DNA of 64,000 bases from Phoebastria nigripes (Eukaryota > Chordata > Aves > Procellariiformes > Diomedeidae), in assembly GCA_035582835.1 (NCBI GenBank), contig JAYKAV010002109.1, forward strand, positions 248,001 through 312,000. The letters run 5' to 3'. How positions within the stretch are numbered: position 1 is the stretch's first letter; the number at the start of each line of letters is the position of its first letter. The translations under genes and the position numbers were made by a program. Below are positions 48,600 through 60,079 of the stretch, one piece after another. Below the pieces are notes generated by a model, which worked only from the letters and a program-made list of their open reading frames with translations, searched no databases and was not told where the DNA came from.

Positions 48600-48790
48600 T
48601 ACCACATTTCCAGCTGTTGTGGGACGAATCAGCTTCTTGTGTAAATCTGTCTGTAGCAAGAAGTCAGCGAGTTTCCCTAAGTGAGTTTTTCGTGTATTTT
48701 TAATAAAGGTCACTCTGTGTTTACTGGCAAAGGCAATCAATATCGGTTCATTATTTATAAAGGATCCCACTGGTCTGTAACAACCTGCGG
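48600..48790. promoter_or_regulatory. Candidate enhancer-like island
   Basis: Balanced to AT-rich unique sequence (gtatttttaataaaggtcac, tcaatatcggttcattattt) between GC-rich flanks; the taataaaggtca block resembles a nuclear-receptor half-site with an extended 5' end. Confidence 0.27.
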
Positions 48791-48799
48791 TCGGAGCAC

Positions 48800-49685
48800 A
48801 CAGCGAGTTTCATTCGCAGCCTCTTCCCTCTGTTGGAGGGTCCAGCTGCCTTCTGCCTCTGCCCAGCCTGAGGGTCGCTTGATTTTAAGCCATTTCCTCC
48901 TCCCTCGCGCCCTGAGATGGGGCTGGCTGGAGCCCACGGCTCTGCCGAGGGGCCAAGCTGCCTGCAGCACGGCTGCTCCGGCCAGGCACCACTGCTCGCC
49001 CCTTCCCCGCTGCTGCCCGAGGGAGCCCACCCGTGTCCATCCATCCCCTCGCCCACAGGTCGGTCCCGGCAGCCGAGGGACAGGCTCTGCCGGGGCTGCA
49101 GGCANCGCCGTGCTGGCCCCAACTACCAGCAAGGAGCCTTTGCTGTGCTGCCATGAGTGGTTCTGCCACAAAGACTTCAGCCGTCCCCCCTTCCCCATGC
49201 CCATTCCTGCTCCCTCCTGCCTTTGAACCTCTTGTGCTGGCTTTAGCCAGCCTGACGCTGGCGTTAATTTATCTGAAGCTGTGCCTGCATGCAGAGCAAA
49301 ATTCCTGGTGGCTGTTAGCCCTCAGCCTGGTTGCAGAAAAGGTGCAGCTGAGAGCTGAGCTGCCCCTGCAAGTGATCCCGTCGGGACAGGGCTGGGGAGT
49401 TACTCAGGATTAGGCTGGGGGAGTTCCCGGGGCGCGGAGCTCCCCCTCCCCGGGCAGACAAGCGGGCTGTGCTGATCGGGCACCGTACAGGCACCAGCGA
49501 TGAGGCTGGGTTTTCCCGTGGCCGAGGGTGCCCGCGGGGGGACGGTGCCGAGCCCCCGGCAGTGGTTGCCCTTTGCTCCATCACCCTGACATTCCTCCCC
49601 TGCTTTCTGCTCAGAGCAAAGCGGCAACCNTGGCTGCATGAAAACCCGTGCTTATTGTGATGAGGGGAGAGAGGGGGAAAAGAGA
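48800..49685. other. GC-rich intergenic, no gene seen
   Basis: Open frames occur on both strands over the same bases, with N positions at about 49,105 and 49,630. No exon or repeat recognised. Confidence 0.5.
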
Positions 49686-49689
49686 GAGA

Positions 49690-49905
49690 ACGAGACTAAT
49701 GCCTTAGTAAATTTGTCTTCAGAGGAAACGAGATGGCTGCCGTTCCATGGCGCGGCTACATTAACCTGTTTTTACATTCCTGGCTGAGATGGGAAGCATG
49801 GCTATTTTTAGGCTCTTAATACCAGTGGAAGAAAAGAAAAGGAAATAAAAGAAAGAAGAAGAAAGTATAAACCCCGCAGTAAATAACTGGGCCGGGGTGG
49901 GACTG
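49690..49905. promoter_or_regulatory. Candidate enhancer with perfect MEF2 site
   Basis: CTATTTTTAG at 49,802-49,811 matches the MEF2 consensus YTAWWWWTAR exactly. It lies in a repeat-free stretch beside a purine-rich tract (49,825-49,868) and a gtaaataactgg end. MEF2 factors act in muscle, heart and neurons; use of this site is inferred. Confidence 0.33.
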
Positions 49906-52900
49906 GGGTGAGCTGTGAGGGCACGTCTGGACCCGCTCTCCCCAGTGAACCCCCATCCGAGGCCCAGCCATGGGGCTCTGGGTGCCCAGGTCTCAGGCTG
50001 GTGCCTCTCGCAGGGGAGGGCTTGGGACGTGTCTCGGGGCTGGATGGGGACACTGGAGNGCGAGGAGGTCTCCAGCCCTTGCGAGTGCACACGAGGGTCA
50101 CGCAGGGGCTCAAACTCAGGGGTGGCCCGGAGGCTTGTCCTGCTGCAGTGTCACCATTCCTGTTGGACACAGAGGATGCGCGGGTACCGCATCCTGCCCG
50201 TCCCCTGCTGCCCTCCCACCGTGCCGGTCCTGCCTCACGTCCCGCAGGCGGGCTGTCCCGCTCCTCCATCCCTCCTGGTCCTCACCTCCACGGCAAACGA
50301 GCTGCTGTCGCAGAGGGGAGCCCCAGGGACGGAGNTGCCCGGAGAGGCACAACTCGGGAAGGACGAGGGACATCCAGAGAGGCAAAGCCTTGCAGTGATC
50401 TCCCAATGCAGCACCGTTCGCCAGGGAAACCTCCCTGCCTTTGCCCTAGTGTTAATGAGCCGGAGATAATTAGAGCAGATTCACATCTGGCCGCAGTNTG
50501 TGGTTACCTCCTGCTCAAACAGCCCCCGCGACGGCAGGACCCAGCCCAGGTGCTACCCTCCAGAGCCGGCAAAGAGTTTGAAGGGGAGAGTTTTTCACTT
50601 ATACTAAGACTTTTGATACAGGNGATAGCTTTTTGCAGGGCAGGCATGCCCCCAGCACCCCAAACAACGGGGACCCGCCAGCAGCTCTCTCCTGGCCAGG
50701 GCNGGCCCTGGTTTCGGGGTGCACGGAGAGCCACCCCTTCCTGCTANGCCTGCTGCTGCTGCAGCGCGGCTGCCCGCTTCCCCGCTGCAATGAACGCCTT
50801 TCAGCCCGGGTCTTCTCCAAGCAGCTAATGAGGGGGGCAGCAGCGAAGAAGATGTTTGTGTCGTGATTTGTGTCGTGTGTTTTTTGGGCATAACTGGAAC
50901 ATTGTTCCCACAGCAAGCAAGAAGTTCCTTCTGAATTTTATTATTATTGTTGTAATTTGAAGGATAAAATAAAATAGAGGGGAGAGCGAAATGCATGACC
51001 ATACCAAGTGGAAAAAAAGGAATCGATTCTCTTAAAAACGTGGGGAAAGAGTGTTTCATCTCCCTCTCTTTCCCATGAAGAATAAGGAAGAGCCGAGGCA
51101 AATCCCACAGACACATCAAGGTTGCTGAACTGACTTTTTCCTTGGGATAAACTTGTGCAAGAAGAGGAGGTGAGCTGCAGCGGAGCAGAGCGGGGCGCAN
51201 GGGCTGCGCTCGCCAGCGCTGCGGGGCGGGGGCTGCCGCGCGCCTGTGGCCAATTTACTTAGAGTTCATTGACCTGAAATTGGGAATCAAAAAGGAAGAG
51301 AAATTTAAAATAAATGTTCCAGCAAGCTTCATTTGTACCACGGGGAGCTGCACAAGATCGTGGAGGGTAGGGATAAACCATCCTGATGATGTCAAAGCTC
51401 TAAACAAGAGCCTATCCTGCTGATGGGGTTTGAGATCACGCAGCGAGCAGGGAGCTGGCTGGAGTTACTGTCTGTGGGAAGGAGCTCGGCTGATGACCCT
51501 GAACATCAATTTGAAATAATCAACTCGCTTCCCCTTCAGAAAACAAAGTCCTGGGAGGTTTGCAANGGGGAGACGGATTAATAGCCCAGAACTATGAGTC
51601 GGGCCAAGCATGTGGCTGTGTCTGAAGAAAAGGCCAAGCTCACAAGAAGCGATTGAGGCTGGGTTTCCCAAAGAGCCCTCAGATCTGCTGGAGACGCTCA
51701 GGGATGGATTTTGGGTCCCTGCGAGTGCCGCAGCCAGCTGGGGCTGCAGCATGTCCGGACGGCTGGACCACCCGGCATCCCCCCCCGGGAGAGGGAATGC
51801 TCTCAGCCCCTCGGGACCCCACAGGCCATTTCCATCACTCTGGGTTTTTTCCAGTTGGGTTTTGGCAGAATGAACACTGGTACAAGCCTGGGAAATGCTT
51901 CTGGTGCATGGCATNGGGCTCCCAGGGACTGCCCACTAGCAGAGGGCTAGAAGGCAAAAGCCACAGGATAAGTCAGGCAGATGTTACAGAAGTAGACCAT
52001 TTCTGATAAAATATTCAGCCCAAGCTGCCTTTGAACCTGCTGTTAATTCCTCCTTGGCCNAGTCTATGATTGCATTTCCCAGATACCAATGTAAGAATGT
52101 ATTTGCACAGCATAAACCTGATCTGTATCAACATTTTCCCCTTTGCACTTTGGTCCCATTTCTCCAGGACTCAAGGTTTGAGAAGTTCACACTTGTGAAG
52201 GATTTGTCACCGTGCTACACAAAATCTCCCTCTCTTTGTCTGCCAGTCCTTGCCTTTAGCAAGGGGAGGCTCCAGCCTGCCCTCTCCTCGGTGTGACCCT
52301 CTCCTTCCCCGGCCTCTTCCTCCGAGCGAGAGATTTTTACAGAGGCACGAACAACATTTTTATGGCTCTATTACATGCTGATTTTTTCCACTGCAAAACG
52401 CTCCTCTCGGCACAGGTCCATTGGATATCGGTTCCCCCTTCACCGGTGGGCTGTGAGACACCAGCCAATTCCAGCAACGCCTGCGACAAAGCTGCTGTAA
52501 TGCTTCTTTCTGCCTCGCTCCTGCTCNTCTATCCCAAGCCTGCCTTCATTAATTAGGAGTGAAAAATAGCAATCATTAAAAACTGTTCTTCATTAAAACG
52601 TGCTCTCTTTCTCCTGTCCTTCTCGTCTGTTGGCACTCCATCCAATTACTCTGTTCTGCGTGAAGAGCCCCTTCAGGTCCCTCCTCCCGTGTACCCCTCG
52701 ACCGGGTCCTCTCCCCGCAGCTGAGCCGCAGGGGACACAGGGGACTTGCTNGGCTCCAAACCGTCACCAAAACTGGGTGAAGGGAGGGGTGGGCAGCCTG
52801 GCACGACGGGTACTTGCCCAGCAGACAGAGCCCTCAGGGGAGCCGAGATCGGCTTTGCTGAGTGCCAGCACCGGCTGCTCTGGTCCCAGGTTAATACCAA

Positions 52901-53225
52901 AAGCGTGTGCCCTTGGCACTACAGCATGATCTGTCTGTTCTTGGCTGGAGAGTAAAACCCTTCCTAGAAAGACGAGTTGGAGGGATGGCAATAGAAGAAA
53001 CAAGGAAAGGATGTACGGCTGTTGTCTGTGCCCTGGAAACTCTGCCCAAGCTGGGAAGAGGCAGCTTCACAACCCAGGGTCTCCCTCAATGCTCAGAGAC
53101 ATCCCAGAGCTGGCACTGCCGGGACCCTTCCCAGCTCCTGACAGCACTGTGCTGCCTTTGGCCAGCTCTTCATTCGAGATGAATGAATGCAGCTCTTGCT
53201 AGCGACACTCACCCATGAGACTGTG
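49906..53225. other. Intergenic, no gene seen
   Basis: GC-rich from 49.9 to 50.85 kb with many N positions (50,060-50,750). AT-rich, repeat-free stretches lie at 50.86-51.05 kb, 51.24-51.35 kb and 52.32-52.62 kb (TAATTA at 52,550-52,555). The 306-residue frame at 49.9-50.8 kb crosses seven N positions and has no domain. Confidence 0.5.
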
Positions 53226-53233
53226 TTATAAAA

Positions 53234-53234
53234 C

Positions 53235-53271
<37 letters not shown>

Positions 53272-53299
53272 GTAATGATGATGATGATGATGATGATGG
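53234..53299. repeat. Compound microsatellite (AAT)n-(GAT)n
   Basis: About twelve AAT units (53,234-53,271), a short break (agtaat), then about eight GAT units. Confidence 0.95.
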
Positions 53300-53309
53300 A
53301 ATAATACAA

Positions 53310-53570
53310 TAGAGCTTCCCTAATTTACACTAAATGACTGGGAGACCCGTTGTGAGTTAATACAATCTGCGACTTAGCAACCAATGGAGCAAATACCATT
53401 CTGCATAGCTAGGGTAATTCATCACCAGATGCACTTTGTTCGCCCATTTTGACAATTGTAGTTTATTTTTAATTATTGATGCTATCTCATAATGTCCCAG
53501 TAAATATATGGAAGTGCGTTTTGTAGAAGCAATGAGGTCTCTAATCTGAAGCTGGAGAAATGCTCTAAAG
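53310..53570. promoter_or_regulatory. Candidate developmental enhancer
   Basis: 260 bp of repeat-free, AT-rich sequence with TAATTA at 53,470-53,475 in a tttttaattattgatgc context, a ggtaattcatc block and a gttagcaacc-like RFX half-site resemblance (cttagcaaccaatgg near 53,372). Clear contrast to flanks. Conservation must be tested. Confidence 0.4.
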
Positions 53571-53574
53571 CCTC

Positions 53575-55715
53575 TGTGGCGGGCTGTTCTCCCAGCAGGG
53601 GCTCAGGGATGCACAGACCAGCGGAGCCTGGGACACTGCCGTCCATGACACGCCGCAGAAGCGGAGGCAGTGCCTGAGCCCCTCAGAGCCCGGTGCTTGT
53701 GCTGGGCACAGGGCACCCCAACACCAGAGATCCCAGTGACGGAGCTGGGACGCGCCGAGCAGAAGCTGCTAGCTGCCCTTATTTACCTCTGCAACACTGA
53801 GCAGGTCTTTTGTGAACAAACCATTCTCCTGCCAGGCACAAATTGCCTTTGTTCTCTCCCCAGCCTCCCTCTCCACAGTTTCCTCCTGCCCACACCGCAT
53901 CCAGGGTCCCTCTGACCTGCGGTGCATCCCTCCCTCCCCTGCTCCTGAGCCAGAGGTATTTTGCAAACACAAATGCATTAACAAGCTGGCAAGAGCCCCC
54001 ATGAATATTTCATGTTTAACATGCCCTCGTTTCCTTCTGTTTAATGGATGCTCTCCCCATTATGTCTCCGCTTGTTTGAGCAGGATACCTTTTCAGTGGA
54101 ACATAAAAGCCGCTCCCTGGTGAGGTGGAGAGGAAACCACTTAGCTCCGTGATTCAATAGCCCCAGACGTGGAAGGGTCCAGCCGCCCGCCCTGGCGTGG
54201 TCGGCAGATTGGGTTTCCTTTAACAGCTCCTCTTTCCCTCTTTCAGCCCTTTTTTTTTTTTTTTTTACACTGGATTTTGCTGGCACGTGCGTCTGGAAAG
54301 CCCCGCGCCTCCCCCAGCTGCTTTCAGGCAGTGTTTGCTGCGGGACACCAGATGAGACCAGAAACCATCCTTCTGGGCGGTTCTCAGTGCCCCGGGCGAT
54401 GCGGGGAGGAGGGAAGGTGCCAGGGTGGTGGTACCCAATCTCCGCTTCCCTCCAGCCAACGCCTGGNTGTGGGGGATGAGACGAGGGACCCTGGCACCGC
54501 GCGGGTACCTGGCGCTGCGGGGCTGTCCCCTGCCCTGCCAGGACATGAGGGGAGAGCAGTGCCAGGGGCAGAAGCAGCTTTCCCTCAGGTGGCTGTCGCA
54601 GAGAGACCCGCGCCTCCAGCCAGCAGCTGTAACAGCCCCAGGACCGGCGGGATCTCTTACACGGAGAGGTGATGGGGAAGACCTGGAGTGTGACTGCAGG
54701 CAGGAACAGGAGAGATGGGGTCTGCAAGCTGGAAATGGTGGATTTAGTGGCTTGGGTGGTGGAGGAGAAAGGCCAGTCCCCTAACCAAAGATGCTGCCCT
54801 GCAGTTTTCTGGGGGCATTGTTCCCTTGGCCTCTCTTTCCCCAGGGAACATCTCCTTTGGCTCAGCATTCACTGCGGAAGCTGTGGGTTGAAATGTGCCA
54901 CCATCAGCGAGAGTTGCTGCTGACCAGCTCGGGCATGACATCAGGGTGGCAGTGAAAAGGCATCGTCAGTGTAATCCCAGGCTCTGCAAAATTGATGAGA
55001 GAAGATGNGTTAGCTGCAATAAAGGCCAAGAAGTGAGGCAAAAAATGAATTGATGTGACAAGAGGTTTAAAAATTTAAGCATGGGTCGCCTGTGCGGTGA
55101 GCGGGAGGCAGGCCAGTGGGTCTCAGCTCCTCCCAAATCTGCGCCCGCATCATCATCCCGGCGCTGAGCTGCTGCGGTGCCTCCCCCGGAGCCGGCCATG
55201 TGCCAATGCCCGGAGACAGGGAGGGGGTGCAGCAGGCTCCGGGGGGCTGCCGGGGCTCCCTGTACCCAGCAGAGCCGCTGCGTGGGGTCCCACGGCACTG
55301 CCCCGGGGGCTGCGTTGCGCCCCTGCCGCTCCGGAGCTCAGTGTTTGCTCTGCATTTCAGTGAGTCCCGTTGCATTACCAAACCTGCCCGCGGGTCTGCC
55401 CAGATGAGCGCAGGAGGTGGGCACCCTGCCGAGATGCTGTCATCGCAGGTGGTGCATCAGGAACCCCGAGCTGGGGTCCCACTTCCATCACATGAGCACG
55501 AATTGGCGATTTTAGTGTGCAACTTCATCTTTCAACAGCAAACCTAGATGCTCAAGGTTTGGCTTCCCAGTGTGCATCCAGGCTCTTGCGTAGGAAGCCA
55601 CGTTCCCTGAGATGTCAAATATCTTTTGCTCCCTGGAGCTTCCCCATGCTGGGATGTTTCAGGCAGGGTGGAGGGGCCTCAGTGAGAGCTGCCGCTGGAA
55701 AAGATTCAGTCTTAG
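53575..55715. other. Intergenic, no gene seen
   Basis: GC-rich unique sequence with a T17 run at 54,250-54,266. The 275-residue minus frame (54,041-54,868) includes lysine codons from that T-run and an N, and has no domain. Confidence 0.5.
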
Positions 55716-55719
55716 GGAA

Positions 55720-56040
55720 TCAAAAAGTGAGAAAGGAATTGATCCAGGTTTAATGAAATGTTACATTTCACTTGCAGGGAAATATTTGTTTTGTTCTGGA
55801 GCATTAGTTTTTAAAAAGTAGGATTGAAGGACATTTTAAAAGTGAAGGATTTTGGAGAGAAAAATCGACACATTTCATTGTTGAAATGTCAAAGGGAGGT
55901 TCTTAATCTGGAAAAAAGAAAATTTAATTTAAAGATCTCAGTGTAACCAAAACAAATGCAGAACTGGTGTAGCTGGCTGAGAAAAACTTTTACTCAAACA
56001 GAATAATTTCCCATCTCAGAGGCTTCATTAGCAGCTCAGG
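55720..56040. promoter_or_regulatory. Candidate enhancer-like AT-rich island
   Basis: AT-rich, repeat-free sequence with two near-mirror gaaatgt/acatttc blocks (55,755-55,770 and 55,871-55,889) and aatttaatttaaag near 55,921. Confidence 0.3.
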
Positions 56041-56214
56041 CGTTGTGTGACCCCCGGATCCCGGTGCACGTCTGACCCCGGCGGGCAGGACAGCCCGGAG
56101 AGCCCCCGGCCCTGCCCCGGCCATGATGCTCCGTCCCACAGCCCGGCACGGGACGAGTCCTCCTGCATCCCGCCACTGCCGGGGACCGGGACGGGCAGCG
56201 GGCAGGCACAGAGC

Positions 56215-56370
56215 AGGACGGCAACTGCAATTAGTTCTTCAGTTTTGATACAATTATAAATTACATGGAGTAGTAATGAAAACAAATTTCCGGCCAACAG
56301 CATGTTCCTGCCAAGCCGCCATCAAGGGACTCTGGCTCGAATTAGATTTCCTCTGGTGACGGGGTGTTGA
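56215..56370. promoter_or_regulatory. Candidate enhancer-like AT-rich island
   Basis: Short repeat-free island with cores gcaattagttc, acaattataaattac and cgaattagatttc between GC-rich flanks. Confidence 0.33.
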
Positions 56371-56374
56371 TAGA

Positions 56375-57485
56375 CCCCATTTGTGTGTGTACACGATGGG
56401 AGGGCTGCGGACAACCTGCGCGAGCCGGGATCGCTGTGGGATTGCGCCGGGGTCTCCCCAGCTCAGCCACAACATCCCGGGCACGAGGATCCAGTAGCGC
56501 TGGCAAGTCCCAGGATGCACATTTGTGCTGGAGAGCTCGACTCAAACACCAGCAGCAGCTGCTGCAGCGGGAGAACATCACGCTGCACAGGGACACGATT
56601 CTCCCATTTCACCGGCAGACGAGCCCTGCTCCAGCTCCCACACCCTCCTCACCCGCTGAGCTTCACGGGCGTCGGGTGTCCCGAAATGCGGCTCCGCGGC
56701 GTGTACCCGAGGCACCGGGTCCCCCGGCACTGGCTGCTGGTCGGGACAGGGGATGTCCTGGCTGTACTCACAGCAGCTCCGAAATGTCACTGCTGCAGGT
56801 CAGGGCTTATCATCTGTGGGAAACCTCTGATAAAATGCACTGAAGGCTCTGTAAATAACCAGGAGTGCAGGATCAAACCCTCCCTGCAGTGATCCACACA
56901 CGGGACCTTTCCAGGCTGGGGACAGTTCAGGGTCCCATGCAGAGGGACCACCCTCTTGGTGTGGGTGCATTTTCCGGTGCGTGTCCCTGAAGACGACCGA
57001 CGTGGAGGAGCCGGGCAGAGGCTGGGAGAGGACACCCANGTCCTGCAGACCTCTGGGGCATTGCAGTGGGGTGGGGTGGTGACACCTCCCGTCCGTGGCT
57101 GTCCCCAGGGCTTGCTGACTGACGTTACACGTGTTTCCCCGCANCCAAAGCACCAGCCTGATGCCAGTGGAGACACCCTGGTGTCACCCATTCCCAGCCC
57201 GAAATAAGCCACTTGGCTGCAAGAGGCGTGGGGGCGTGGAGGAAGCGGGCTCCTCGGACCCNGGGTCCTGATCCGGAGCAGCTCTCCGATGGGGGGCGGT
57301 GCAGCGGGGGGGTCCCAGCCCGGCCCTGCTCTTTGGGAATTGGGGAGGGAAGGGGGTCCCCCGTCTCACTCCATAGCCAGTCACCTCTCGACTCAGCCCG
57401 CTGACAGCCAGGCTTTGGGGCCCCTCTTTGCCCCCTCTCCTCCTGCCCCGGTTCCCCTCCATGCCTGTTCCCCGCCCCCCGCTGC
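56375..57485. other. GC-rich intergenic, no gene seen
   Basis: CpG-bearing sequence with G-runs near 57,291-57,313 that could form a G-quadruplex. No exon or repeat recognised. Confidence 0.5.
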
Positions 57486-57489
57486 CCCG

Positions 57490-57890
57490 ACCCTTTCTTT
57501 TTACATGCAGGATTTTAATCTAATTTTCTCAATGCAAATCTTAACAGGGAAAAACCTTGAAATCGAATCTACAGAAGTCTCCTTTCACAGTTCAGAGATT
57601 TGATTAAATTGCAAGCTTTGTTAATATTTGGTGCGACGGGGGGGAGAGAGAGGAGGTGGGGAGGAAAGAGGGGAGAGGAGCGAGTGGATCTGTCGGAGGG
57701 GCGGCCGGGGCCTTTTCAAATAATCTGTTTACCCCTGCAGCTAAGGAGCCCATTAGCAAGCGTTCTCGTTTCTAATTTCCCATCGTGCCGTGTCCCGCAG
57801 ACCTCGCTGTGTTTATTTGGAGAAGCAGAACAAAATTGTTTGTATAATTAGATCTGCTGCAAGGGCTGCCCTTGAAGGGTCCCCAGCAGG
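57490..57890. promoter_or_regulatory. Candidate developmental enhancer, two AT-rich blocks
   Basis: The first block (57,490-57,635) carries an octamer ATGCAAAT at 57,532-57,539. The second (57,718-57,880) carries forkhead-type TGTTTAC (57,726-57,732) and TGTTTAT (57,810-57,816) and TAATTA (57,845-57,850). A polypurine tract (57,638-57,680) separates them. Confidence 0.42.
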
Positions 57891-57894
57891 AAGC

Positions 57895-59085
57895 TTTCGA
57901 TTGCAAAGGGCCCCCGCCACCGCGGACCCCCAGCCCCAGCCTGCAGCACGGCCGGAGCCGCNCGGGGCGGCCAACAACAACACGATCCCACCGGGATGGG
58001 CTGCGGGGCCTCCGTGGGGCCCAGATGCGTTCCCTGCCTGCTGCCTGCTCCCTGCCCGCGGTGGTCGCACGGACCCGCGTTGTTCTGGGCTGTCCCTGGC
58101 GAGCGATGCAAGCTGCAGATAGGGCTTTTCCCAGGAGATAAAGCAAAGGGCNGGTCGGGCTGCCCACTCCCGTCCCTGCCTGCCAGGAGGGTGCCAGCGC
58201 CGCGGGGCGGGCAGGGGTGCCGAGGGCAGGACCGGGCTCCTGTGAATTGGCCACCGGCCGCCCATCTCCAGCTCCCCGTGCATCCCACCCGGCTGGGAGG
58301 CGGCTTCCCACCAGTGTGGCCACGGCCCCAAAACAGGACGTTTTCCAGCTGTGTTGGTGTGGGGAACCTTCCTCCTTCCCCAGCTGCTGGATCCAGGCAG
58401 AGCTGCCCCGCTCCCACCGAACCATCACGGAGCCACGGANGCGCTCGCTGCTTCCCAGGCGCTGGCTCCGGCAGCACCGCCACCTGCGAGAATTGCTGCG
58501 ACGTGATCCCAGCAGTGCAGGGATGCCTGACAGACCCCTCGCGTTCCTCCCGTGATCCCATCACCGGCATGAAAAAATGGTTATTTTTGTAGGAGAAGCA
58601 GTGAGCAGTGAGTAGGTAAATCAGGTCTGAAGGAGACAGGCTCAGGGCCAGGCATCCCAAGCAGAGACCTAAGATCTACTCACATTTCTCTATTCAAAAA
58701 GTATTTTACTGAAAAATGATTTTTTTTTGTTACCAAAAATTTCAGTGTGCTTTTTGGTAATGAAAGAAAATGCTTGAAAAAAATGTATCTTCAGAAAAGG
58801 TTTGACATTTAAAAAAACCCGGTTAGAAAAAAAATGCTCTTTACGAATATCTTCACTGAAAAAAATAGAAACTTTTTCCCAAGAAATGTTGATTTAAATG
58901 ATAAAAATAAAATATTTTTATTCTCTGTGGGGTAGAGAAAAACCAGCCCCTTGAGCCCAGCTAAACAGCTCGTCCCGGGCTGCTCTCTGGGGCTGCCGTA
59001 AACCTTCCCCTGCTGCGGGGACAGAGCCAGCCGGGCCGGGGTGCACCACTGCCGGCCCCCCGCTTCTGCAAAGTGGGGATGGGGA
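57895..59085. other. GC-rich then A/T-rich intergenic, no gene seen
   Basis: 57.9-58.5 kb is CpG-bearing GC-rich DNA with frames open on both strands. 58.68-58.92 kb is A/T-run-rich, of low complexity. No gene, RNA or repeat family recognised. Confidence 0.5.
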
Positions 59086-59097
59086 TGCTGCAAACAC

Positions 59098-59163
59098 AGG
59101 AGAGGAGAGGAGAGGAGAGGAGAGGAGAGGAGAGGAGAGGAGAGGAGAGGAGAGGAGAGGAGA
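59098..59163. repeat. Pentanucleotide microsatellite (AGAGG)n
   Basis: About thirteen perfect 5-bp units, purine-only on the plus strand. The perfect copies suggest a recently unstable locus. Confidence 0.97.
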
Positions 59164-59219
59164 AACGTGGACAGGATTTCTGCCCTCTTCCTCTGGAAAT
59201 GTTGCTAACTGCCCCACTA

Positions 59220-59600
59220 TCGGCTTAACTAATGAAAAAAGAGGCTTTTATAAATACTGCTGCAGAAACGCAAAATATTGTTCTTGCAGTACAAGGTGTC
59301 ACAATCGGTTTGCTGGGTATTTCTAACAAGGTTTTCTCGGCAAGGTGATTAACCCCAACACGGAGCCACAACAGACGGGCACATACGAAAACGCAGTTGA
59401 GGTGTGCAGGAGATGCTCTGCCTGCGTTTGGCACATTTAACCACATCATCTCCGATCGCCTGACTTCAAATACTTCCTAAATAACACAAATAAGTAAAAA
59501 GGATCCGCGGCCTCAGTGCGGGTGATTAATCGTGGTATTATCACCACGCAGACACTCAAAACACGCCATTTCCAATGCGAGCTTCCCTGCTGCTGTGGCA
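59220..59600. promoter_or_regulatory. Candidate developmental enhancer
   Basis: 380 bp of repeat-free, AT-leaning sequence with gattaaccc, gattaatcg and ggcttaactaatg cores and a ttttataaatactgc block. It is one of the longest uninterrupted islands in the window. Confidence 0.38.
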
Positions 59601-59914
59601 GGGAGCGACTGCCGCATCCCGGCGTGCTCACCGCGGGAGCTGCTGGGCTCTCGGTGGACGCAGGCTCTGCCTCTCAGAGCTAATCCCGCCTGATCGCTCA
59701 GAAGAGCATCGTGCATGGGAACTGCCGTCCCCGCTGGCAGGGATGTCCCTGGGGGCTGTGGGCAGGGCTGGGGCTGCCAGGGACCCCTGGAGCACCNAGC
59801 ACCTCGAGGGCAGGAGATGGGACGGGGGGAGCAAGAGCCCTTCGTGAGCAAACCTCCTCTCCCGTTTTCTCTCTTCCTCCCTTGAGGTGGGTGGAAAGCA
59901 GAGGCCACGTGAGC

Positions 59915-60075
59915 AATTTAATGGAGCAGAACTTGGCTTTAATCTGTTCCCATAAATGTTTATGATCCCCTAATTATTAACATTTAATGCCGTATTAATT
60001 CATTGATGGGCTTTCATTTTTGTTTTTAATGGCTCGGCAATTTCTGCTCTCCCCCTTTGCTCTTTTGTTCTTGAA
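59915..60075. promoter_or_regulatory. Candidate enhancer-like AT-rich island
   Basis: TAATTA at 59,971-59,976 with further TTTAAT, ATTAATTC and TTTTTAATGG cores in a repeat-free stretch bounded by GC-rich DNA. Confidence 0.4.
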
Positions 60076-60079
60076 AGGA

